A stretch of 20,192 nucleotides of DNA from Desulfuromonadaceae bacterium UBA2294 (GTDB lineage: Bacteria; Desulfobacterota; Desulfuromonadia; Desulfuromonadales; UBA2294): the NCBI GenBank assembly GCA_002345625.1, contig DDWE01000018.1:13771-33962 (forward strand). Direction: 5' to 3'. The notes beneath the pieces are model-generated. The model was not told where the DNA came from, made no database searches, and worked only from the letters and a program-made list of their open reading frames with translations. Below are positions 5,567 to 13,239 of the stretch, in pieces. Made by a program: the position numbers and the translations under genes. Each line of letters starts with the position of its first letter. The first letter of the stretch is position 1.

Positions 5567-6993
5567 CTTGGGTCCGCTCCTTTTTCGGCTGTTGTTCGAC
5601 ACATCACCTTGATCCGGATTTTTTTCTCATCACCGCTTCTGAGCATGGCGATGTCGGGGTCCTGCGTGCATTCGAGGTTCTGCACGCCATCCAGAGCGGC
5701 CATCAGGGTGGTGAAGATCTGCTTGTTTTCCCAGGGGGTTCTGTGCCGGGTGACGGCAAGGATTTCCATGCTCCCGGTTGTATCGTCCTGACGCAGGTTG
5801 ATGCCGTCAAGCTCGATTTCGCGGGGGAGTCGTTCGGAAATCTCCTTGAAGATGGCATAGAGCGGCGGTGTGCTCTGCTCAAGTTTATTGAGGAAACGCA
5901 AGCCCTTGATCCGATTCTGATCGGCGGCTGCGGCTGCCTGCAACCCTTGCACGGCGCTGCGCTCAGTGGCCAGTTGCCGGTTGAGTTGCGAGGTGGTCAA
6001 GATGGAGTTGGCGGTGATGGCAATGAGCAGCAGCGCGATGAGTCCGCCGGCCGCAACGGCCATCGATCTGTTGTTGATCGCTGCCGCTTTTCCCGGTTTG
6101 GCCGGCAGGAAGTTGACCTGTTTTTGCGCACCGACCAGTCCGGCCAGAGGGGTAAAAGCGCGACTGGTTTCGCTGTGCCCGGCCAGCAGGTCGAAGGGGG
6201 TCACCTCAATATCCATGGCATCAATCAGAGATTCATCGAGCCCGGTACTCTCGGCTCCCGGTCCGCAGAGCCAGACCTTCTCCACCGGAGAGAGTGGATT
6301 GGCGAGCATATATTGTGAGTAAAGACCGTGGATGACGTTGAGGATGGCAAACAGGCGCCGCTTCTGGGCCCGGCCGCTCTCTTCCTGCTCATCCACCTCC
6401 CGGTCGGAATCAGGGATGGTCTGGATCTCGTGGTGCAGGATATCGGTCGGTGAAATAAAGATCGCCGCGACCGCATCATGGCTGATGTCGAAAATGGCCT
6501 GGGCCTGGATGATATTGTCACGATGGGGCGCAAAGGCGACGAGGTTCGCCTGCAGACCGGTGGAGACCGTTGCCAGAGGGAGTTTGGCTTCGCTGAAGAG
6601 TTGCTGCAGACGGGTGATGGTCTCGCGCGGGATCTGCTCCGCCAGATAGGCATCCTTGTCCTGTTCCGGGACCAAAGGGGTCAGCCGGAAGATCGGTTCA
6701 CGCTCACCGGTCGATGTGGTGATGCTGCGCTGGACGATCTTCTCCACGTCGGACAGCGGCATCTCCTGCAGGCGGTAGGTGCTGACCTTCACCTGATCAT
6801 TGGCGACCAGAAGGTGGGCCTGATCCGGTTTGCGTCCGCTGCTGGCGCCCAGGGCCGCAATCAGTTCAGCCAGAGTGCCGCCGTCGAGGGGGCCGGGGAG
6901 GACGGTCGTTGCCAGAACCCGGCCGGCTTCGGCGATCAGGGCGCGCAGTTCATGTCCGCGCTGGTCGATGAACAGCTGTACGGAATCTTTCAT
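5563..6993 (-). CDS. PilM-PilN fusion protein (GspL/MshI-like)
   Basis: A 476-residue inner-membrane protein that joins two usually separate parts. Residues 1-300 are an actin-like cytoplasmic domain of the PilM/GspL type, without obvious intact ATP-binding motifs. The hinge KQVNFLP (291-297) is the usual N-terminal tag of PilN, followed by a transmembrane helix (about 311-331), a coiled coil (335-370) and a PilN periplasmic domain (about 370-470, with LPREIELDGINLRQ). In type II systems GspL has this same cytoplasmic-TM-periplasmic plan and binds the ATPase. It lies 4 bp after the pseudopilin gene with no strong Shine-Dalgarno site, so translation probably depends on the upstream gene. An acidic insertion (194-206) lies within the actin-like domain. 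Confidence 0.85.
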   Translation of the reverse strand: MKDSVQLFIDQRGHELRALIAEAGRVLATTVLPGPLDGGTLAELIAALGASSGRKPDQAHLLVANDQVKVSTYRLQEMPLSDVEKIVQRSITTSTGEREPIFRLTPLVPEQDKDAYLAEQIPRETITRLQQLFSEAKLPLATVSTGLQANLVAFAPHRDNIIQAQAIFDISHDAVAAIFISPTDILHHEIQTIPDSDREVDEQEESGRAQKRRLFAILNVIHGLYSQYMLANPLSPVEKVWLCGPGAESTGLDESLIDAMDIEVTPFDLLAGHSETSRAFTPLAGLVGAQKQVNFLPAKPGKAAAINNRSMAVAAGGLIALLLIAITANSILTTSQLNRQLATERSAVQGLQAAAAADQNRIKGLRFLNKLEQSTPPLYAIFKEISERLPREIELDGINLRQDDTTGSMEILAVTRHRTPWENKQIFTTLMAALDGVQNLECTQDPDIAMLRSGDEKKIRIKVMCRTTAEKGADPR

Positions 6994-6997
6994 GGTT

Positions 6998-7867
6998 TCA
7001 GTCGATCCTGTAATAGAGCATCGGCGGATTTACCGAAAGTTCTCTGAGCCCGTCGCTGACAAAAATGGCCATGTCGTTGGTCTCTTCCAGCAGAAGACTG
7101 CAGTCGGCGTCACTAAAGAGCCGGCTGCGCAGGGTGGACTGGCCAATCGGCAAGGTCAGCGGAAAGCTGGTGTCGATGGCCTGAGCCACGGTCTTGGCGA
7201 CTCCGGACTGGACGAGGCCGATATTCAGCCCGATACATCCGGTGCTGGCCGTCGCCACCCCGGAGCCGGTGCGATAAGTGGCCCGCAGGTTGGCGTAATA
7301 AACCGGAGTGACCTCGGTTGTCGCGGTCAGCGTAATATTCAGGTTTCCACGGATGCTGGCGGTAGGCCAGACATCCTTGCTCAGGATCTGCAGCTCCAGG
7401 GCAGAGTTCTCGTCGATGTCGTCAGCGGTGCCGAAGTTGCCGTCCGGGCCAGCGCTGCGCAACGTGGCTGCGACCTCCTTGCCGGCGATGAGCAGCGGCG
7501 GCGAGTGCACGCTGTAGACGATATCTCTCCCCCAGGCGTCACGCATGAAATTTACGGGGTCGCTTCCGCCCGGAAGATAGGAGCCGTTCCAGCCGATCCA
7601 GGCCCCCGAGTCGCTGATCAGGTCATCGAGAGTGTCCGGCAGGTCACCAATATCGCCGACAAAACCGTAGTCGCTGCGAATCCCCTGCTGGTAGAGGTTC
7701 GGGTCGCCGGCAATGGCGGTCTTTAAATCGGCCATCCGGGCGCGGGTCAGGGCGATCTCGTTACTCTCCCAGACCCGATAGACCATGGGGACCAGGGCCC
7801 CGGCCAGGATCGACATGATCGCCATGGTGACAATGATTTCGATCAATGTGAAACCGGCCTTGTTCAT
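6998..7867 (-). CDS. Enlarged GspG-like pseudopilin with C-terminal extension
   Basis: A 289-residue prepilin. Its leader is very short (MNKAG|FTLIE, E10 at +5), followed by the hydrophobic helix 6-28. Residues 30-155 look like a complete GspG globular domain, ending DAWGRDIVYS and SAGPDGNFGTADDI (138-151), the calcium-site motif of GspG. A further ~135 residues, rich in predicted beta strands with two cysteines (STGCIG, DADCSL), form a domain I do not recognise. The start overlaps the gspF stop by one base (TGATG). Its place between gspF and pilMN, apart from the two ordinary gspG genes, suggests a distinct role such as tip or minor subunit; this is inference. The annotation 'prepilin-type N-terminal cleavage protein' is certain, the sub-class less so. 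Confidence 0.88.
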   Translation of the reverse strand: MNKAGFTLIEIIVTMAIMSILAGALVPMVYRVWESNEIALTRARMADLKTAIAGDPNLYQQGIRSDYGFVGDIGDLPDTLDDLISDSGAWIGWNGSYLPGGSDPVNFMRDAWGRDIVYSVHSPPLLIAGKEVAATLRSAGPDGNFGTADDIDENSALELQILSKDVWPTASIRGNLNITLTATTEVTPVYYANLRATYRTGSGVATASTGCIGLNIGLVQSGVAKTVAQAIDTSFPLTLPIGQSTLRSRLFSDADCSLLLEETNDMAIFVSDGLRELSVNPPMLYYRID

Positions 7868-9075
7868 CAGTGCCCCTTTATGCTGCCGATGATGCCATAG
7901 AGCGGCAAAAAGATTGAGAGCAGGATGACCAGCATCATCGCCCCGAGGCAGATGACAATCAGGGGCTCGACGGCGGCGAACAGGCGTTTGACGGTCTCGC
8001 GCACTTCCTTGTCGAAGATGTTGCTGGAGCGGAAGAGAGCACCTTCGATGTTGCCGGTCTTCTCGCCCAAAGAGACCATGCTCAGCACCAGTTGCGGGAT
8101 ACTTCCAGTGGCGATAAGGGCGCCGGCGACGGTGCCACCACTGAGGATCGATTCGGTCACCTGTTCGAGGCGCGCGCGGAGCTCGGTGTTGTTGACCACG
8201 CCGGCGGCTGTGCTGAAGGTCGACTGGATGTCGAGACCGGAAGCTTGCAGGGTGGCCAGGGTTTTGAAATAGCGCGACAGGCTGATCTTGCTGATCAACT
8301 CTCCGGCCAGGGGGAGCTTGAGCTGCAGGTTATCGACGATACGGCGGATGGCCGGTCTCTTGGTCAGCAGGCGGTAGGCGGCAACTGCGGCCACGGCAGC
8401 CGTGCCGATGTAAAGGCTGTAGTTGCGGGCGAAATTGGAGATCGCCATCACCACCCGGGTCGGCAGGGGGAGGTCGGCCTTGAGGCTGGTGAGGACGCCG
8501 ATCAGGGCCGGAAAGACAAAGACGAACAGGATAATAATCAGAAACCCCATGAAGCTCAGAACAATCGTCGGGTAAACCAGCATCGACCGGATCGATTTTT
8601 TGAACTCGATCTGCCAGTCGAGGTACTGCATCAGGTAATCGAGGCTCTGTTCCAGGGTGCCGGAGACTTCACCGGCACGGATCATCTGGATATAGTAGGA
8701 GGGGAAGACATCCGGTCGCTCGAGCATTGCTTCGGAGAGAGACATCCCGGACTGGACGCCGCTGGAGAGCGACAGGAACACCGGTGCCAGGATTTTCCGG
8801 CTGCCGCCATCGACCACATCCTGCAAGCCGGTCACCAGGGAGATGCCGGAAATGACAATCTGTTGCATCAGGTAGGTCAGGTTCAGCAGGTCGGTTTCGC
8901 GAAAGCGGGGGGTCGACAGAGTGGACCAGGAGATTCCGAGGCTTTTTTTTGCCTCGATCAGGGTCAGCCCCTGCATCCCCAGGGTTTTTTCGAGGACGCT
9001 CTCGTCCTGTGCGACAATCTTTCCGACCAGGATATTGGAGCTCGGGTCGATGGCGCGATAGGAGTAGGTCGCCAT
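7867..9075 (-). CDS. gspF: Type II secretion / type IV pilus platform protein GspF (PilC/MshG-like)
   Basis: Polytopic inner-membrane platform on which the ATPase acts to push pseudopilin subunits into the fibre. It has 402 residues, the usual length. The N-terminal MATYSYRAID..G......D.......L...G.T.IEA block is followed by two T2SF domains (about 65-190 and 265-390), each with the G-x-x-L-xx-(A/T) helical pattern (SGISLVTGLQDV; ASGLDIQSTF) and an AGE.SG / LGE.TG turn (RAGEVSGTLEQ; SLGEKTGNIEG). Transmembrane segments are at about 167-195, 220-236 and 371-391. The start overlaps the gspE stop by one base (TGATG), and its own stop overlaps the next start the same way, so the three genes are translationally coupled. 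Confidence 0.95.
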   Translation of the reverse strand: MATYSYRAIDPSSNILVGKIVAQDESVLEKTLGMQGLTLIEAKKSLGISWSTLSTPRFRETDLLNLTYLMQQIVISGISLVTGLQDVVDGGSRKILAPVFLSLSSGVQSGMSLSEAMLERPDVFPSYYIQMIRAGEVSGTLEQSLDYLMQYLDWQIEFKKSIRSMLVYPTIVLSFMGFLIIILFVFVFPALIGVLTSLKADLPLPTRVVMAISNFARNYSLYIGTAAVAAVAAYRLLTKRPAIRRIVDNLQLKLPLAGELISKISLSRYFKTLATLQASGLDIQSTFSTAAGVVNNTELRARLEQVTESILSGGTVAGALIATGSIPQLVLSMVSLGEKTGNIEGALFRSSNIFDKEVRETVKRLFAAVEPLIVICLGAMMLVILLSIFLPLYGIIGSIKGH

Positions 9076-10544
9076 CAGCCGGCCGATCGCGCAATGCTGC
9101 GCACTTCTTCGAGGGTTGTGATCCCCTGAAGAACCTTCTTCAGCCCGATTTCGCTCATGCCGCGAAAGCCGTTGTCGATGGCCGCGCCGCGAATGGCATC
9201 GATGCTCGCCCGGGCGTTGATCAATTCGCGAATCTGTCGATTGACCTTGAGGATTTCGTAAATAACCGTACGCCCCTTGAAGCCGCTGTGATCACAGGCG
9301 TTGCAGCCGGCTGGCTTGTACAGGGTGTGTTGTGCGGGGTCGGCACCGGCGGCCGCATAGACCGGGCTTTCGGCCGGGAGCGGCACCTTGCACTGGGGAC
9401 AGAGCAGCCGGGCCAGACGCTGGGCAACGATGGTGTCGATGGTCGAGGAGACCAGAAAGGGGTCGATGCCGATATCGGTCAGACGGACGATGGTCGAGGC
9501 GGCATCGTTGGTGTGCAGGGTGCTGAACACCAGATGGCCGGTGAGGGCAGCCCGCACTGCAAGCTCGGCGGTTTCGGCGTCGCGCATCTCGCCAACCAGA
9601 ATGACGTCAGGGTCCTGGCGCAGGATCGAGCGCAGTCCGGTGGCAAAGGTCAGGCCGGCCTTGACGTTGACCTGGGCCTGGCGGGCGAGGGGGAGATGGT
9701 ACTCGACCGGATCCTCGATGGTGAACATATTGCGACTGACACTGTTGATCATCGACAGAAAGGAATAGAGGCTGGTGGTCTTTCCGGACCCGGTCGGTCC
9801 GGTGACCAGAATCATGCCGTAGGGCAGAGCCAGCGCCTCATTGATCCGGTCGATGTCTTCCTCGAGAAAGCCGAGACTTTCAAGCCCGACCAGCACCTGG
9901 GATTTGTCGAGAACCCGGATGACGATGTTTTCGCCACCGAGGACCGGAAATGAGGAGATGCGCAGATCGAGCCCGCGGTTCTTGTAAAAGAATTCGGCGC
10001 TGCCATCCTGGGGGACACGGGTTTCGGCGATGTTCATCCGCCCCATGACCTTGATGCGCGAGACAATCGGGTTGAGCAGCTTTCCCGGCAGGAACATGCC
10101 GTGATGCAGGACACCATCGACCCGGTAACGGATCCGTACGCCCTTCATGTCGGGATTGATGTGGACGTCGGTGGCGCCGCGGCGGATGCCATTGATCAGG
10201 ATTTTTTCGACCAGGTTGACCAGAGGGGAGTGGGGGGAGTCGAGTTCGGCCTTGTGCAGATCGGCGCTCTTCTGAAAGATGGCGCTGCTTTGCTGGACCA
10301 GATAATCGATCTCATCCGGAATATCCTGACCGGGTTCCTGATTGTCGGCTGCTTTGGGGGTGTCTTGCTGGGTGGCGGAGAGAACTTTGAACAGGTTTTT
10401 CTGGCTGATGAAGCCAAGACCGAACAGAACCGAACCGAGAAGTTCACCGGTTTTTTTCTGTTCGTCAAGCGCAATTTGCAGCTGGTCCTCGGTAATGAAA
10501 CCGTTTTCCAGCATGATGTCGCCAATCCGTTTGCGTGGTGGCAT
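9075..10544 (-). CDS. gspE: Type II secretion / pilus assembly ATPase GspE (PilB/MshE-like) with MshEN-type N-terminus
   Basis: Hexameric cytoplasmic ATPase that powers pseudopilus extension. From the chosen ATG it has 489 residues. Residues 6-58 form two 24-residue MshEN-type motifs separated by exactly five residues (RIG...Q29, KKTGE, LLG...T58), the layout known to bind c-di-GMP in MshE. The GspE core follows, with Walker A GPTGSGKTT (249-257), an Asp box near EDPVEY (277-282), Walker B DPDVILVGE (311-319), the His box TLHTNDA and a tetracysteine zinc site (C382, C385, C414, C417). An in-frame extension to 10622 is possible, but it lacks family similarity and would run across the putative promoter. 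The start at 10544 gives the normal N-terminus, with AGGGA as a modest RBS. It is the first gene of the operon. Confidence 0.95.
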   Translation of the reverse strand: MPPRKRIGDIMLENGFITEDQLQIALDEQKKTGELLGSVLFGLGFISQKNLFKVLSATQQDTPKAADNQEPGQDIPDEIDYLVQQSSAIFQKSADLHKAELDSPHSPLVNLVEKILINGIRRGATDVHINPDMKGVRIRYRVDGVLHHGMFLPGKLLNPIVSRIKVMGRMNIAETRVPQDGSAEFFYKNRGLDLRISSFPVLGGENIVIRVLDKSQVLVGLESLGFLEEDIDRINEALALPYGMILVTGPTGSGKTTSLYSFLSMINSVSRNMFTIEDPVEYHLPLARQAQVNVKAGLTFATGLRSILRQDPDVILVGEMRDAETAELAVRAALTGHLVFSTLHTNDAASTIVRLTDIGIDPFLVSSTIDTIVAQRLARLLCPQCKVPLPAESPVYAAAGADPAQHTLYKPAGCNACDHSGFKGRTVIYEILKVNRQIRELINARASIDAIRGAAIDNGFRGMSEIGLKKVLQGITTLEEVRSIARSAG

Positions 10545-10562
10545 AGAGGCGTCCCTGATGTT

Positions 10563-10576
10563 CGTTAATGATAACG
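10563..10576. promoter_or_regulatory. Inverted repeat in gspE 5' leader
   Basis: CGTTA-ATGA-TAACG, a perfect 5-bp dyad with a 4-nt centre, lies between the predicted -10 box and the gspE start. Its position would suit a repressor operator or a small leader hairpin; there is no direct proof. Confidence 0.3.
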
Positions 10577-10593
10577 CTCTTGGACTGCCTCTA

Positions 10594-10622
10594 ACTATAG
10601 AAGGGTAATTGCGTAATCGCAA
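10594..10622 (-). promoter_or_regulatory. Sigma-70 promoter of the secretion operon
   Basis: On the minus strand, TTGCGA (-35; 10617-10622) and TATAGT (-10; 10594-10599) are separated by 17 bp, matching 4/6 and 5/6 of consensus, and lie about 50 nt upstream of the gspE start. The -35 box overlaps a second dyad, TTGCG-TAAT-CGCAA (10609-10622), with the same 5-4-5 geometry as the leader repeat, so a dimeric regulator could occlude RNA polymerase. Confidence 0.6.
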
Positions 10623-10737
10623 GGTGAAATCTGTTGTTATTCCGGAATCTTGTGCCTCCTGTCAGAGCGATTAAACCTTACCTTTTTACTCTTATATCGT
10701 GCCGTCTGGTCTAGGCACCCTGTGCAAGGTGGAACGT

Positions 10738-11502
10738 TTACTTTGAAGAGGGTAGCGGGGCGATGGCAATGTCGTCAAAAAAGACCGGCTCGCGCCCCTT
10801 GGCCCCTTCACGAAACAGAAGCAGGTGAATCATATGTGCTTCCGGAGCGGTTTCGATATCAAAGGAGGCCTCGGTCCAGTCATTGCGGCCGGTGAGCCGC
10901 ACGCCTTCACTGGTGCGCACCTGATACTCCTGCATCTGCGCGGACGTGAACTGGTCACCGATCCAGAGAAATTCGCGGAATTCGATGATGCCGAGACCGG
11001 CCGAGGCTCCTTCCGGCAGGTCGGTTTTCAGCTGTGCGCTGACACGGTAGCGGGTGGATGGCTTAACGGCAACGGGGGCGAAGAAGGCGACCGACTCCAG
11101 GTCGCCGATGCTGCGCAGGCTCCAGCAGCGTTTGCTCTCCGGGCGATTGTCGGCGGCAATGCCCGAGGTGCGGTTGAGATGGTCGATAAAGCTGTTCCAG
11201 AAACGCAGTTCCTCCGTGCTCTCCTCCGGGCGGACATCGCCGATCCGCGGAAAGAGTGACAGCTGCGGTTGGCCTTCAAAGTTTTCACTGATCGGTGGCG
11301 TCGGTGGTTGCGGTTCATCAAGCGCAGTGTTGGTGCGGCCATAGTCTTGACGGGAGAGGGCCGGTGGCGCATCGATGGCGGCACTCTCCTGGCTCGGCGT
11401 CTCCGTTGTCGGGGCGTCCCGGTCACAGGCGGTGAGCAGTGAGCAGGAGAGCGACAGTAGTAGTAAAAGAGTACAAAGGTGGTGGCTTCGTAAGTCAGAC
11501 AT
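10738..11502 (-). CDS. Predicted lipoprotein with carbohydrate-binding-like beta domain, unknown function
   Basis: A 254-residue protein from the chosen ATG. It has a lipoprotein signal peptide with lipobox LLTAC (C26), then a Pro/Glu/Thr-rich stretch (about 30-90) typical of surface linkers. The C-terminal domain (about 115-250) has alternating beta patterns: TRYRVSAQLKTD, AGLGIIEFREF, DWTEASFDIETAPEAHMIHLLL and a terminal VFFDDIAIAP. That order, especially the closing FFDDI strand, resembles jelly-roll carbohydrate-binding modules of the CBM4/9 type, but no sugar-binding residues can be identified by eye. A longer in-frame start at 11589 has no signal-like sequence in front and is less likely. 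GGAG lies about 10 nt upstream. It is divergent from the lipoprotein gene at 11671, and nothing in the context assigns a pathway. Confidence 0.7.
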   Translation of the reverse strand: MSDLRSHHLCTLLLLLSLSCSLLTACDRDAPTTETPSQESAAIDAPPALSRQDYGRTNTALDEPQPPTPPISENFEGQPQLSLFPRIGDVRPEESTEELRFWNSFIDHLNRTSGIAADNRPESKRCWSLRSIGDLESVAFFAPVAVKPSTRYRVSAQLKTDLPEGASAGLGIIEFREFLWIGDQFTSAQMQEYQVRTSEGVRLTGRNDWTEASFDIETAPEAHMIHLLLFREGAKGREPVFFDDIAIAPLPSSK

Positions 11503-11593
11503 CGAGGGGGTCTCCAAGGGGTTGTTGATCCGCGGACATTCTAGGGGAAAGACCCGGCACAGACCAGAAAAAAGCGGCCTGCCCAGCACGGTA

Positions 11594-11622
11594 TTGAATG
11601 GGTCTGTCGACTCTGTTATGCT
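11594..11622 (+). promoter_or_regulatory. Extended -10 promoter of the 199-residue lipoprotein gene
   Basis: TTGAAT (11594-11599), 17 bp, then TATGCT (11617-11622) preceded by TG at the extended -10 position (TGTTATGCT). Transcription would start about 40 nt before the ATG at 11671, which has GGGAG in front. Confidence 0.5.
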
Positions 11623-11670
11623 GGCGCCGGTATTTTTCGTAATGATGCAGGATCGATAAGGGAGTCAAGC

Positions 11671-12270
11671 ATGTTTCGTGACACATTTTGCCGGATCGTT
11701 CTGATCTGTTTCTTGCCGTTGCTGCTGTTTGCCTGTACCAGTTCCGAGGATAAGGCACAGGCGGAATATACCCGTATCGATGCGATCGAAAAGGGGGGTG
11801 ATGTCGATCAGGCCTTCCCTCTTTATGCAAAACTGGCACAGCAATATCCTGAGACCCCGGCCGGCAAGCAGGCGACAGCAGCCCTGGAACGGATTGCCAG
11901 GATGCGTGATGCCGCTGTCGGGGTTGAAATTGCCAAGCAGGTCGAGCGTCTGCGGTTGACTCTGGATGGGTACAACAGCATGTTTGGTAAATTGCCGGCT
12001 TCGAGCAAGGAACTTGATGCCAGCGGCTACTTTTTTGACAGCAAGTACCTTGGCGAGATTGTTCCGGCGGGGCACACGACCTATCTGTTGCTCGATGGCA
12101 AGGACGGCACCCGCATCTGGTCGACCCGTCAGGGTGTGGCCAGCGCTTATGTTGCTGGTATGAGCGGTGCGCTGCAACGGGTGGAGCAAAAGCAGGTGGC
12201 CCGTGAGATTGCCGATGGCTATCGGCAGGTTGAGCAGATTGGCAACCTGGTGATTGTGGCGCGCAAGTAA
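11671..12270 (+). CDS. Predicted lipoprotein with TPR-like helices, unknown function
   Basis: A 199-residue protein with a lipoprotein signal (hydrophobic 9-21, lipobox LLFAC, C22). Residues 30-75 (EYTRIDAIEKGGDVDQAFPLYAKLAQQYPETPAGKQA, split over two helices) fit one or two TPR repeats of the kind found in outer-membrane lipoproteins such as the BamD/YbgF group. The middle (about 85-115) is an amphipathic helix plus LPASSKELDASGYFFD, and the end (120-199) is a mixed alpha/beta segment. The segment KLPASSKEL with a following 'Y..DPWG-like' region in pseudopilins looks superficially similar, but the canonical prepilin cleavage site is absent. GGGAG is well spaced from the ATG, a promoter lies at 11594-11622, and a strong terminator follows, so it is probably monocistronic. 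Confidence 0.75.
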   Translation: MFRDTFCRIVLICFLPLLLFACTSSEDKAQAEYTRIDAIEKGGDVDQAFPLYAKLAQQYPETPAGKQATAALERIARMRDAAVGVEIAKQVERLRLTLDGYNSMFGKLPASSKELDASGYFFDSKYLGEIVPAGHTTYLLLDGKDGTRIWSTRQGVASAYVAGMSGALQRVEQKQVAREIADGYRQVEQIGNLVIVARK

Positions 12271-12291
12271 GCCTCGTTTGGCGTTCTCAAT

Positions 12292-12330
12292 AAAAAGGCC
12301 CGCGACAACGGTGATGTCGCGGGCCTTTTT
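12292..12330. terminator. Strong bidirectional terminator between convergent genes
   Basis: A perfect 15-bp stem, AAAAAGGCCCGCGAC / GTCGCGGGCCTTTTT, with a 9-nt loop and T-tracts on both strands. It lies 21 nt after the stop of the lipoprotein gene and 21 nt before the end of the convergent hydrolase gene, serving both. Confidence 0.92.
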
Positions 12331-12351
12331 GCTTTTTGCGCAGCAGCCTGT

Positions 12352-13146
12352 TCAGCCGCCATATCGCTGCAAAAAAGCGAGCAGAGTGCGGTTGAAGGCC
12401 TCCGGTTGCTCGAGGTTGACCATGTGTCCGGCGTCGGCCAGCAGTGCACACTCGGCATGGGGGAGGTCGTGGCACAACGTCTGATAGTGTTCCAGCGGCA
12501 TCGCCTGATCGTCACTGGCGCTGATGACCAGGGCCGGCAGGTGATAATCGGGCAGCATTGCCACAGAGTCACGGCGATCACGCATGGCGCGTAAAGCGGC
12601 GATCAGGCCATCGGCGCTGATCGCGTCCATCCAGCTGCGGACCTTGACCGGTAGTTGCGGGTGCCGTTGCGCGGTTTGCGGCGCAAAGACCAGACCGGCA
12701 AAGGTCGCGGCGACCAACTGGGCGTTACCACGTTGGACGGCAGCGATCAGGTTGTCGCGCTTGGCGCGCCCGGTGTCGTCGTCGGCGGCGGCACGGGTGA
12801 CGATGAACAGGGCGGCGCTAAGGCGCTCGTAATAGCGTTCGAGCAAGTTGAGCAGCACGTAGCCGCCCATGGACATGCCACCGATCACCGCCCGATCAAC
12901 GCCGAGGTAGTCGAGCAGGACGATGATGTCGTCGGCATAGCGGTCCATACTGCCGTTTGCATCGCCGGCGGAGTCGCCAAAACCACGCAGATCAGGGAGG
13001 ATCACCCGGAAGCCGGCATCGACCAGCGGTTCGACCTGCGGTGCCCACATCTGTCGGTTTAAGGGGAAACCGTGGATGAGGACCACGGCCGGTCCGGTGC
13101 CGAAGTCATCAAATGCCAGTTTTTCACCATTGAGGGTTCTTTGCAT
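12352..13146 (-). CDS. Alpha/beta-fold hydrolase
   Basis: A 264-residue serine hydrolase of the alpha/beta-fold (esterase/3-oxoadipate-enol-lactonase-like) superfamily. The oxyanion region is VLIHGFPLN (23-30) and the nucleophile elbow GGMSMGG has Ser92. A likely acid is Asp212 or Asp213 in ISASDDQAMP, and the catalytic histidine is H241 in DAGHMVNLEQPE. No signal peptide is visible, so it is probably cytosolic; the substrate cannot be told from sequence alone. The ATG at 13146 has AGAGG 4 nt upstream; an in-frame TTG at 13185 would add 13 residues without family similarity. It stands alone between a terminator and a repeat-bearing intergenic region. Confidence 0.9.
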   Translation of the reverse strand: MQRTLNGEKLAFDDFGTGPAVVLIHGFPLNRQMWAPQVEPLVDAGFRVILPDLRGFGDSAGDANGSMDRYADDIIVLLDYLGVDRAVIGGMSMGGYVLLNLLERYYERLSAALFIVTRAAADDDTGRAKRDNLIAAVQRGNAQLVAATFAGLVFAPQTAQRHPQLPVKVRSWMDAISADGLIAALRAMRDRRDSVAMLPDYHLPALVISASDDQAMPLEHYQTLCHDLPHAECALLADAGHMVNLEQPEAFNRTLLAFLQRYGG

Positions 13147-13239
13147 AGGGCCTCTGGAAGAGGGTTGCTTCAAAGCGTTCTTCAAAGTTCACGGATAAAG
13201 GCTAAAAGCGGCCTCACGCTCGTTCGCTGACACTCACTT

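Noticed and set aside
8092..9129. Long plus-strand open frames opposite gspF, gspE and mgtE
   Set aside because: They are Gly/Asp/Gln-rich translations typical of the antisense of high-G+C genes and overlap well-supported genes.
10545..10622. Upstream extension of gspE
   Set aside because: The extra residues lack family similarity and the stretch contains the predicted promoter and two dyads.
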